From contig JAFABO010000155.1 of NCBI GenBank assembly GCA_023426005.1, forward strand, positions 1 through 17,229: DNA of 17,229 nt. The letters run 5' to 3'. Below the pieces are notes generated by a model. The model ran no database searches. It was not told where the DNA came from and saw nothing but the letters and a program-made list of their open reading frames with translations. Of the stretch, positions 1 through 7,500 are shown piece by piece (the first letter of the stretch is position 1; each line of letters starts with the position of its first letter). The position numbers were made by a program, and so were the translations under genes. The stretch is from Bacillota bacterium (lineage in GTDB: Bacteria > Bacillota > Clostridia > Acetivibrionales > DSM-1351).

Positions 1-1316
1 TCAGAATTCCCACAAAGACTGATTCAGGGGATAGTGTTATAACTGCTGAGGTAATGCAGCATCTCGGAAACGATACTGTGAGATGTGTTGCCATGTCTTC
101 TACAGATGGACTTGTAAGAGGTATGGAAGCTATAGATACGGGAGATGCCATCAAAGTACCTGTTGGAAAAGAAGTTTTAGGAAGAATATTCAATGTATTG
201 GGTGAAACGGTTGACAAGCAAGGCGATATAAAGCCGACGGATTATTACCCCATACATAGGCCTGCACCCTCTTTTGAGGAGCAGAGACCTTCAACAGAGA
301 TTCTGGAAACGGGTATAAAGGTTGTGGACCTCCTTGCACCATACGCAAAGGGCGGTAAAATCGGACTGTTCGGCGGAGCCGGAGTCGGAAAGACAGTTCT
401 GATAATGGAGCTGATCAGAAATATCGCTACCGAACATGGCGGATATTCCGTATTCACAGGTGTTGGTGAGAGAACAAGAGAAGGCAATGACCTCTGGCAT
501 GATATGAATGACACAGGTGTTATTGAGAAGACAGCAATGGTTTTCGGACAGATGAATGAACCGCCGGGAGCCAGAATGAGAGTTGGCCTCACAGGCCTTA
601 CCATGGCAGAATACTTCAGAGATCAGATGGGACAGGATGTACTTCTGTTCATAGATAATATATTCAGATTTGTGCAAGCCGGTTCCGAGGTTTCGGCTCT
701 GCTGGGCAGAATTCCTTCGGCAGTTGGCTATCAGCCTACACTTGCTACCGACGTGGGAGCACTTCAGGAGAGAATAGCATCCACAGCCAAGGGGTCCATC
801 ACCTCGGTTCAGGCAGTTTACGTGCCTGCCGATGACCTGACCGACCCGGCGCCTGCCACTACTTTTGCCCATTTGGATGCTACCACGGTTTTAAACAGAG
901 ATATAGTTGCAATGGGTATTTATCCCGCGGTTGATCCTCTGGATTCCACTTCAAGAATTCTTGATCCCAAGATAATTGGTGAAGAGCATTATTCGGTAGC
1001 AAGAAGAGTTCAGGAAATATTACAGAGAAATAAGGAATTACAGGATATGATAGCGATCCTGGGTATGGACGAATTACCCGAAGAAGACAAGCTGACCGTA
1101 TTCAGAGCAAGAAAGATACAAAGATACCTGTCTCAGCCATTCTTTGTAGGAGAACAGTTTACCGGTTATAAGGGCAAGTATGTTCCTCTGAAGGAAACAA
1201 TCAGAGGTTTCAAGGAAATCATTGACGGTAAGATGGATCATATACCTGAAGCTGCCTTCTTCATGAAGGGAAATATTGACGAAGTATATGAAGCAGCAAA
1301 AGAAATGGAAGAATAA
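1..1316 (+). CDS. atpD: F1Fo ATP synthase subunit beta (5' truncated by window edge)
   Basis: This is the catalytic beta subunit of the membrane-bound F1Fo ATP synthase, which makes or hydrolyses ATP on the cytoplasmic face. The reading frame is open from base 3 (visible residues RIPTKTDSGDS...) up to the ATG at 54, so that ATG is internal and the true start lies upstream. About 437 residues are visible of a usual 460-470. The Walker A loop GGAGVGKT is at 372-395. GER, with the catalytic Glu codon at 468-470, is followed by TREGNDLW. The Walker B strand LLFID ends at the Asp codon 654-656. The C-terminal helical domain has DELPEED at 1068-1088, a variant of the usual DELSEED lever that contacts gamma and epsilon. 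The gene is followed by atpC in the standard atp operon order, but after an unusually long spacer. The assignment is very secure. Confidence 0.99.
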   Translation, partial: RIPTKTDSGDSVITAEVMQHLGNDTVRCVAMSSTDGLVRGMEAIDTGDAIKVPVGKEVLGRIFNVLGETVDKQGDIKPTDYYPIHRPAPSFEEQRPSTEILETGIKVVDLLAPYAKGGKIGLFGGAGVGKTVLIMELIRNIATEHGGYSVFTGVGERTREGNDLWHDMNDTGVIEKTAMVFGQMNEPPGARMRVGLTGLTMAEYFRDQMGQDVLLFIDNIFRFVQAGSEVSALLGRIPSAVGYQPTLATDVGALQERIASTAKGSITSVQAVYVPADDLTDPAPATTFAHLDATTVLNRDIVAMGIYPAVDPLDSTSRILDPKIIGEEHYSVARRVQEILQRNKELQDMIAILGMDELPEEDKLTVFRARKIQRYLSQPFFVGEQFTGYKGKYVPLKETIRGFKEIIDGKMDHIPEAAFFMKGNIDEVYEAAKEMEE

Positions 1317-1330
1317 TTTCTTGCCGCTCA

Positions 1331-1374
1331 GATATTTGTAGTCGCCGCACCTGCGGCGTTTCATGGAGATTAAC
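1331..1374 (+). repeat. Spacer direct repeat, left copy
   Basis: This segment begins GATATTT, continues through the palindrome GCCGCACCTGCGGC and ends TCATGGAGATTAAC. The same order of elements recurs at 1555-1597 just before atpC, with a few substitutions and a 3-base length difference after the palindrome. The left copy keeps an SD-like GGAG but has lost the ATG found in the right copy, so it looks like a decayed duplicate of the atpC leader. Confidence 0.7.
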
Positions 1375-1408
1375 TTGAAAGACCCGCTTTGCTTGTCTCT
1401 CAAGTTAA
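1370..1408 (+). other. Intercistronic RNA hairpin
   Basis: TTAACTTGA (1370-1378) is perfectly complementary to TCAAGTTAA (1400-1408). After one mismatch, AGAC (1380-1383) pairs with GTCT (1395-1398), closing an 11-base loop. No T-run follows, so it is not an intrinsic terminator. A role in mRNA stability or differential expression of atpD and atpC is inference. Confidence 0.65.
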
Positions 1409-1426
1409 CCTGTAGAACTAGTCGCC

Positions 1427-1495
1427 GCGCGATATATTTAAAGCATTGATTTAAAATGTTGGTTAAAAATGACTTCGAATGCTTTGAAAGCGCGC
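1427..1495 (+). other. Long-range stem in atpD-atpC spacer
   Basis: GCGCG (1427-1431) pairs with CGCGC (1491-1495), and inside it AAAGCATT (1440-1447) pairs with AATGCTTT (1478-1485). The interior is A/T rich. Two complementary blocks in nested order suggest a folded RNA domain or an inverted-repeat DNA element rather than chance. No function is assigned. Confidence 0.5.
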
Positions 1496-1497
1496 AT

Positions 1498-1512
1498 GGC
1501 TAATTAGCCTCC
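1498..1512 (+). promoter_or_regulatory. Palindrome plus anti-Shine-Dalgarno segment for atpC
   Basis: GGCTAATTAGCC (1498-1509) is a perfect palindrome. Its right half plus three bases, ATTAGCCTCC (1503-1512), is an exact 10-base complement of GGAGGCTAAT (1586-1595), which contains the atpC ribosome-binding site and the AT of the first ATG. Pairing would sequester the SD. The local palindrome competes for the same bases, giving two mutually exclusive structures. The complementarity is read directly; its use as a translational switch is inferred. Confidence 0.5.
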
Positions 1513-1554
1513 TTTATTCGCCTTATGCGGCATTAATAGAGAGGTTAATTATAG

Positions 1555-1597
1555 GATATTTTTTGTGGCCGCACTTGCGGCTCATGGAGGCTAATGA
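1555..1597 (+). repeat. Spacer direct repeat, right copy, with atpC leader
   Basis: This is the second copy of the 1331-1374 sequence: GATATTTTTT, the palindrome GCCGCACTTGCGGC (1568-1581), then TCATGGAGGCTAATG. It contains the functional-looking SD GGAGG at 1586-1590. The hairpin sits four bases upstream of the SD. Confidence 0.7.
1586..1590 (+). promoter_or_regulatory. Ribosome-binding site deciding the atpC start
   Basis: GGAGG lies 3 bases before the ATG at 1594 but 9 bases before the in-frame ATG at 1600. The second spacing is the normal one, so translation most likely starts at 1600, giving MSTFFLEV. Confidence 0.75.
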
Positions 1598-1599
1598 GT

Positions 1600-2001
1600 A
1601 TGTCCACATTTTTTTTGGAAGTAATCACACCTGAAAGAAATTTCTATTCGGGGGAAGCAGAATGCGTTATCTTTAAGTCTATTGACGGTGAAATGGGAGT
1701 TCTTGCAAAGCATGCACCTACGGTAACCACTGTCAATGTCGGACCTCTTAGGATAAAGAATGCCGAAGGTAAATGGATGGAAGCTGTTGTAACCGACGGC
1801 TTTGCTAAAATTATGCCGGACAGGGTTGTTATTATGACTGATACCGCAGAGTATCCTGAAGAAATAGATATAAACCGTGCCAGGGCAGCAAAGCAGCGTG
1901 CCGAAGAAAGGCTTCAGAAGCAGCTGAGCCAGCTGGAATACATGCGCTCCAAAACGGCTCTTGCAAGAGCAATGGCCCGAATTAAAGCCACAAGCAAGTA
2001 A
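1600..2001 (+). CDS. atpC: F1Fo ATP synthase subunit epsilon
   Basis: Epsilon is part of the central rotor stalk. It links gamma to the c-ring and can inhibit ATP hydrolysis. The product is 133 residues, normal for the family. The N-terminal beta-sandwich starts FFLEVITPERNFY, with the typical GEMGVLAKHAP segment, and is followed by the C-terminal two-helix domain. That domain has IDINRA, a match to the I(L)DxxRA ATP-binding motif of Bacillus-type epsilon. It also keeps the further arginines seen in thermophilic Bacillus PS3 (AKQR, YMR, LAR and MAR) at the same relative spacing, so ATP-regulated inhibition is likely. A start at 1594 would add two residues, but the SD spacing favours 1600. It is the last gene of the atp operon and a strong terminator follows. 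Confidence 0.97.
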   Translation: MSTFFLEVITPERNFYSGEAECVIFKSIDGEMGVLAKHAPTVTTVNVGPLRIKNAEGKWMEAVVTDGFAKIMPDRVVIMTDTAEYPEEIDINRARAAKQRAEERLQKQLSQLEYMRSKTALARAMARIKATSK

Positions 2002-2023
2002 AAATCAATATAGAGGTTTGCAG

Positions 2024-2063
2024 ACACAAAAACACCCCGTCGTTTGGCGGGGTGTTTTTGTGT
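2024..2063 (+). terminator. Rho-independent terminator of the atp operon
   Basis: A perfect 16-bp stem pairs ACACAAAAACACCCCG (2024-2039) with its complement (2048-2063) across an 8-base loop. The GC-rich upper stem followed by the T-rich GTTTTTGTGTT on the 3' side fits an intrinsic terminator. The matching A-run on the 5' side means it could also work on the opposite strand. It separates the ATP synthase transcript from the surface-protein genes. Confidence 0.92.
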
Positions 2064-2126
2064 TAAAACATCGCCGGATTTTGCCGATATACGTTAATGA
2101 CAAGAACCAATATACTATAAAAGCTT

Positions 2127-2155
2127 TTGACAAATACAGGAGCAATATTTGAAAT
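2127..2155 (+). promoter_or_regulatory. Candidate sigma-A type promoter for the surface operon
   Basis: TTGACA (2127-2132) is a perfect -35 hexamer. A 17-base spacer leads to TGAAAT (2150-2155), a 4/6 match to the -10 consensus. It lies between the atp terminator and the next gene, where a promoter is needed. A second A/T-rich candidate, TATACTATAAAA (2111-2122), lies just upstream. Neither is proven. Confidence 0.45.
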
Positions 2156-2170
2156 AGAGGTTAATTCTCC

Positions 2171-2176
2171 GGGAGG
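2171..2176 (+). promoter_or_regulatory. Ribosome-binding site supporting a TTG start
   Basis: GGGAGG ends nine bases before the TTG at 2186, the normal spacing. No ATG stands in that position, so it selects TTG as the initiation codon of the FN3-SLH gene. Confidence 0.75.
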
Positions 2177-2185
2177 TATCGGACA

Positions 2186-4549
2186 TTGATTTTACACACG
2201 AATAACAGAGAAAATAAAAAAAGAAACAGGTATGCGAAACTATTGGGGAGATTTGCTTTTTTATTGGTATTTTCAATTCTTCTCCAGAGTTTGGTCATAG
2301 TCAATGTAGCCCACGGTGAGGCTATGTCGGAGCTTACCGTTACAGTTATAAACAATAATCAGGTCAAGCTGCAGTGGACTGACAATTATTCCGATGAGTT
2401 AAGATACATTGTAGAAAAAAAGGTAGACAACGGATCCTTTATGCAGATATCAAGATACCGGGATTCCGAGGACTATACCGACAGTTCTGTCAACTCCGGA
2501 CATGTATACACCTACAGGATAAAGGTTGTGGACTCTTCAAACATAACCTCCATTTATACTGATGAAGTCACCTTCAGCACCATTGACGTACAGAAACCCA
2601 ATTCGTTGAAAGTCAGCGCTGTTTCCAGCGACCAGATAGACCTGAAGTGGAGTTATGCCGACAACAAAGCCTTTACAACGGTGATTGAAAAACGGGAAGC
2701 CGGCGACACCGAATGGTATCAGCTTGCAACCGTTCCTTCGGGACAATTTACCTATAGTGATAAAAATGTAGTGTCGGGTGTCACTTATTATTATAAGGTC
2801 CGTTCGGTTTTCAGCGAAAAAGTTAAATCCACTTCATTTCCGGATGAGGACAGAGGCTACAGTTCCAGCCCCCTGTTATATAAACCCACAGACCTGTACG
2901 GTTTTGCAAAATCTCCGTATTCAATACAGATTGAATGGTCTGTCAGTTATGATGCGGCAACGTATGTAATTCAGAGGAAATCCCCGGAGGAAAGCAGCTT
3001 CAAGACCATTGCCGTGGTTCCCAACAGTGTAAGTGTGTACGTTGATATAAACGACAGTGCCAGCCCCGTTAAACCCAACACTGTATATACCTATAGGATT
3101 CAGGCCATATCAGGCAGCAGCAGCTCGGAGTATTCCGAACTGCTGAGTGTGACAAGCACATTTCTCAATAGCCCGGCTGTACTGGCTGCCTCGTGTGTTG
3201 ACGGCACAAGAGTCAATTTGTCCTGGAAGGATTACAGTGACGGGGAAACAGGTTTTGAGATATGGCGAAGAGCGGCTTCGGATGCCGAATGGACGCTGTA
3301 TGACAGTGTGGGCAGGAATGCTACAAGCTATATAGATATAGGGGTATCACCGCAAGTGTCATATACATATAAGGTAAGGGCCAGGATTAATGACTACAGT
3401 GTCTTTTCCGACTTTTCAAATCAGGTGAATATCTGGGTCAGCAGCATCAGCTCGCCTTTAAATCTGGACTACACCATATTGCAGCAGAATGAAATCGAAT
3501 TGAGCTGGCAGGATTCCAGCGGGTCCGAAACCGGCTTCAAGGTGGAAAGAAAAGAAGGGGAGTTGGGGAAATGGCAGCAAATAGCACAGTTGAATCCCAA
3601 CACCGTCAAATATACCGATAAACGGCTCAATAACACAAAGGTTTATTACTACAGGATTCAGGTCTTTGATGCGGCAAATTCAACCAGCTACAGCAATGAA
3701 GTAGAAGTATCGTTTCAGATACCGGGAAAGCCCACCGAGCTTGAGGCCAGGAATATTTCGGCAAATGAAATCCAGTTGAACTGGAAGGATAATTCCTATC
3801 AGGAAAAGGAATTTGTTATAGAAGCCAAGCAGTTTACTTCCTTCAGGGAGATAGGCAGGGTCGGCGCGAATACCACCACTTTTATACACAAGGGAACGCT
3901 TTCGGAAGGTACGTTTACATACCGTGTAAAAGCTGTAAATGGTATTGTCCAGAGTGCATATTCAAATGAGGCCATGGCTTCGGGAGGAAAGAAGGCCAGT
4001 TATACTGATCTGGGAGGGGTAAAGTGGGCCGTTGAAGCTATTGAAGGCCTGGCCGGCAAAAAGGTATTCGATGCAAAGCCGGGCACAAAATTTTATCCTG
4101 AACAGAGCATAACAAGGGGAGAGTATTGTGCCATCATCGTCAGGAGCCTTGAATTTGGAGATGTGGCAGCAGGACGGTATGCAGACGTCACTTCAAAGCA
4201 CCAATACTATAAGGAAATAATGATGGCCGCAAAGCTGGGGATAGTATCCAACGACAAGAATAACAAAATTTACCCCGACCAGCTTATTACAAGAGAACAG
4301 GCCGGCGTAATGCTTGCACTGGCACTTAAAATCAGCGGGAGACCGCTTCCTGAGCAGGACAGCAGCATACTTAAGCAATTTGCCGATTACCAGCAGATTT
4401 CCGAAGGCTCCGCAGAAAGGATATCGGCAGTGTGCGGTGCGGGAATTATTACAGGAAGGCAGGAGAAGGACAAGGTCTATTTGCGTATTACAAGCAATGT
4501 TACAAGAGCGGAAGCTGCTGTTATGATGTATAAAGCACTTAGCCTTTAA
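2186..4549 (+). CDS. Secreted FN3-repeat protein with C-terminal S-layer homology anchor
   Basis: This 787-residue extracytoplasmic protein is probably held on the cell wall by SLH binding to secondary cell-wall polymer. It starts at TTG, with GGGAGG nine bases upstream. The basic N terminus (RENKKRNRYAKLLGR) and hydrophobic stretch to about residue 42 form a signal peptide, probably cleaved near AHG/EA. Six FN3 modules of about 92 residues follow, starting near residues 47, 136, 233, 328, 422 and 513. They carry the typical core Trp (LQW, LKW, IEW, LSW, LSW, LNW) and a YxYR/YxYKV strand. Three SLH motifs end the protein, starting near 606 (YTDL), 665 (YADV) and 732 (FADY), with TRGE, TREQ and TRAE in place of the family TRAE. 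No catalytic domain is visible, so a structural, adhesive or scaffolding role is inferred. It lies 42 bases before the giant SLH gene with no terminator between, so the two are probably cotranscribed. Confidence 0.93.
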   Translation: MILHTNNRENKKRNRYAKLLGRFAFLLVFSILLQSLVIVNVAHGEAMSELTVTVINNNQVKLQWTDNYSDELRYIVEKKVDNGSFMQISRYRDSEDYTDSSVNSGHVYTYRIKVVDSSNITSIYTDEVTFSTIDVQKPNSLKVSAVSSDQIDLKWSYADNKAFTTVIEKREAGDTEWYQLATVPSGQFTYSDKNVVSGVTYYYKVRSVFSEKVKSTSFPDEDRGYSSSPLLYKPTDLYGFAKSPYSIQIEWSVSYDAATYVIQRKSPEESSFKTIAVVPNSVSVYVDINDSASPVKPNTVYTYRIQAISGSSSSEYSELLSVTSTFLNSPAVLAASCVDGTRVNLSWKDYSDGETGFEIWRRAASDAEWTLYDSVGRNATSYIDIGVSPQVSYTYKVRARINDYSVFSDFSNQVNIWVSSISSPLNLDYTILQQNEIELSWQDSSGSETGFKVERKEGELGKWQQIAQLNPNTVKYTDKRLNNTKVYYYRIQVFDAANSTSYSNEVEVSFQIPGKPTELEARNISANEIQLNWKDNSYQEKEFVIEAKQFTSFREIGRVGANTTTFIHKGTLSEGTFTYRVKAVNGIVQSAYSNEAMASGGKKASYTDLGGVKWAVEAIEGLAGKKVFDAKPGTKFYPEQSITRGEYCAIIVRSLEFGDVAAGRYADVTSKHQYYKEIMMAAKLGIVSNDKNNKIYPDQLITREQAGVMLALALKISGRPLPEQDSSILKQFADYQQISEGSAERISAVCGAGIITGRQEKDKVYLRITSNVTRAEAAVMMYKALSL

Positions 4550-4576
4550 TAGTTGATACAATTATGGCGTTATGTT

Positions 4577-4582
4577 GAGGAG
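4577..4582 (+). promoter_or_regulatory. Ribosome-binding site deciding the start of the giant gene
   Basis: GAGGAG ends nine bases before the ATG at 4592. The frame is also open from a TTG at 4553, but that codon has no SD and would put 13 residues ahead of a normal signal peptide. The start at 4592 is therefore preferred. Confidence 0.8.
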
Positions 4583-4591
4583 CGAGAACCG

Positions 4592-7500
4592 ATGAAGAGA
4601 TTAATAAAACTCATATCAATCATGCTGGCAATAGCATACCTGCTTTTAATACCGCTTAATTCACTGGCGGCGGCAGGGGCGGTCAGCGCCAATGTTACCG
4701 ATCCGCTGCTGGGCAAATGGCAGGGCTACGGACTGGTTGACAAAAGTTTGACAAACAGTGACCTTAATAAGGCTGTTCAGAAAATTGACTTTATATCTCT
4801 CATAAATGGGATAATGAAGCCCACCAATAAAGCCAATATCAGCTTTTCCGACGTGCCGGAAGGAACCTGGTACGGGGAGGAGCTTTCAAAGGCTGCGGCC
4901 GCGGGATACATAGACAATAAAGATAAGTCTAAATTCAATCCGTTTTCGGAAATAACCAGGCTGGAAGCAGCCATAATGGTTAAGCGTGTATTTGGGCTTG
5001 AGCTGAAAGATAAAAGGCTTCTCAGTAAAATAACCGACGCCGAGGCCTTGGAGAGCAAACAGCTGGAAGAGTTTGCAGCAGTCGTAGAGAAGGGCTGTCT
5101 CAGCCAGGTGGATGAAGGCAGATATGTTCCATACGGAGTGCTCAAACTTTCCGATGCACTGCAGATGCTGGATATTTGTGTGGGACAGGTGGTTACAAAG
5201 TCAGGAACAATATCGGACTATGTTCCAGGAAATATGATGATAAACACGAAAGCCGTCACTTTGAAAGATATGAATGTAGCGGGTGACCTGACCATAGGGG
5301 AGGGCGTCGGTGAAGGGGATGTGAGGCTGGACGGCGTTTCGGTAAACGGAAAGCTTATAATAAGGGGTGGGGGACCAAACAGTGTCACCCTGACCAATAC
5401 AAGGATCAATGACATACTGGTGATAGAAAAAAGTGCGGGCAATGTACGTGTAAGGGTCTTTGGTACTACAACAATTAACAAAACCTACATAAAATCCGGC
5501 TGTTTCCTTGAAGAAAGCGGTTTAACTTCCGGACAGGGTTTTGTTGACATTACGGCAGAGAGATCGGCCGTTGAAAATCAGAAAATCGACCTTAGAGGTA
5601 ATTATAATAAATTAACGATAGATGAAAGCAATCTGGCTGTGAATCTAAATGGCAATGCCGATTCAATCGACATATCAAAAGGTTCTGCCGGGAACCTGAC
5701 CATAAGCGGGGGCAGTGTAAAGACCATAACCACTAAAGCCTCTCAAAATATAATTGAAATACTGGGAGGGACGGTAACAACCTTAAATATTGACACCGGA
5801 GCCATAGGAAATAAAGTGACCGTAAACGGAACTGCAACGGTAAGTAACGTTAATGTCAAGGAAAACACCGATATTTCCCTGATTAAGGGAACAGTGGATA
5901 AGCTTATACTGGAATCTGCTTCGGAAGGATCAAAGCTGAATATATCAAGCGGTGCCTATCTGAAGAATATTACGGCTAATGCGGCCGCCACCATATCGGG
6001 CAGCGGTTCTATTACCAATGCCTACATATATGCTCCCAATGTAAGTATGAGCATAAGGCCCAGCGGAGATTATATCAGGGGCGGCGCCGAAACAACTCCG
6101 GGCGGCACAGTTACAGATCCCACACTGCCGAAAATAACAATTTCAAATGTGTATAACAGAACCATTATGGTGGGCAGCAATAATCAGAAATTGGATGCCC
6201 GCGCTTCAAACGGAGCCGAGATCTTCTACAGTTCCGCCGACAGCTCAATTGTAACTGTGGGCGAGAAAGGCCAGTTAACCGGAGTTTCAGCCGGAAAGAC
6301 AAATGTATACGTGTCGGCAGTCAAGGAGGGATATGCTCCGGCAATTACAACAATTACGGTCAACGTAATTTCCGGGAATACAACCTCGGCAGGTACTCTT
6401 TCAGTATCACCGTCAGGCGGTACGGCAGGTGAAATTATTGATGTTGTCATCACCTATACAGCCGGAGAAAATATGACGAGCGGCAGAATCGTATTCAAGC
6501 TGCCTGCCGGCTTCACAGCATCGGAAAACGACATCTTCAGCATTAATTCAGGTGCTGAAACAGCTCTGACAAAAGCGCATATAATTGATTCCGGAACCTT
6601 GTCCTTCAATAATATCGCTCTTGCTGCGGATGGTACCCTTCAAGTCACATTGAAGAAGAAGGAAATACCGGTAGGAGGACAGCTCGAATTTGCTGCCGTA
6701 GTTGATGCCGACGGAATAGGTCCGAAGGTGCCGGTAGAAATAAGCGCCGTATTTACCTGTGACAGCCTGAAGATACTTAGAGAAGGTACAAATTATAAAG
6801 TTGAAAGAGGAAATACAAGCGGTACGGTCAGGATTACCAATCTCAGCTCTATTAACGTCGATAGAGCAGACAAGTGGGTAATCAGTGATGTAACAGAAGA
6901 ACCAAAATACGATGATATATTGTCAGAACCCACATATATTGAATATACCGGTCAAGACATACCTGCCGTTGATAAGCAAAAGATTATGCTGGCATTAGTA
7001 GACCGCGCAACAAACAAGGTTAAGGCATATGTGATAATCGAGATAAAGGCTGAAGTGATAAGACCCGACGATGCGGCAGCTCTGGATCCTGCAACGATCA
7101 GCGTTGAACCGGGTATACAGGCCGGAACCGTCAGATTAAATGGAATGAACCTGGCAGACAATGCCGCCGAATGGATGATCAAGGTACAGAATGCACCGTC
7201 GCCTGTAATATTGATCGACAGCGTATTTGACGGGACAGTGAAATACAACCCCGGCGATGACATTAAAGTATCCAGCAACCAGTACATTGTACTTGCGGCT
7301 GTCGAAAACGCAGAAAATAAAAAAGTAAAGGCATATGCGAGTATACCGGTTGCGGGTAAGGTAAGTGTTGAGGCGGCAGGATTGGTATCCCCGGCAAATT
7401 ACAGTATACCGGAAATTGGTGACGACATAGGAACTACAAAGATACAAAGTCTTAATAAGGGTAATTTGGCTATTGATAACTGGATGGTTGTTTATTTGAC

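Larger units (their letters stand above)
1317..1593 (+). other. Long structured atpD-atpC intercistronic spacer
   Basis: There are 277 bases between the atpD stop and the first possible atpC ATG, whereas these genes are usually almost contiguous. No credible ORF was found here. The spacer is packed with self-complementary segments: palindromes at 1343-1358 and 1568-1581, a 9+4 bp hairpin at 1370-1408, a long-range stem at 1427-1495 and a palindrome at 1498-1509. None is followed by a T-run, so they do not look like terminators. They are more likely to act in the mRNA as processing, stability or translational control elements, or to be the remnant of a small inserted element. The function is inferred; the base pairing is read directly. 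Confidence 0.8.

Noticed and set aside
54..56. ATG at 54 as the start of atpD
   Set aside because: The same frame is open upstream to the window edge and encodes typical beta-subunit sequence (RIPTKTDSGDS), so this Met is internal.
291..872. Long antisense ORF of 193 codons inside atpD
   Set aside because: It lies opposite a highly conserved gene, has no SD or recognisable domain, and reads as a frame shadow.
1317..1593. Riboswitch or tRNA-like RNA in the atpD-atpC spacer
   Set aside because: I found no cloverleaf, T-loop motif or known riboswitch core, only palindromes and simple stems.
1961..2152. Plus-strand 63-codon ORF overlapping the end of atpC
   Set aside because: It overlaps atpC in another frame and runs straight through the terminator hairpin, with no SD of its own.
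4553..4591. TTG at 4553 as the start of the giant protein
   Set aside because: It has no SD, and it adds a charged 13-residue segment before a normal signal peptide. The ATG at 4592 has GAGGAG at proper spacing.
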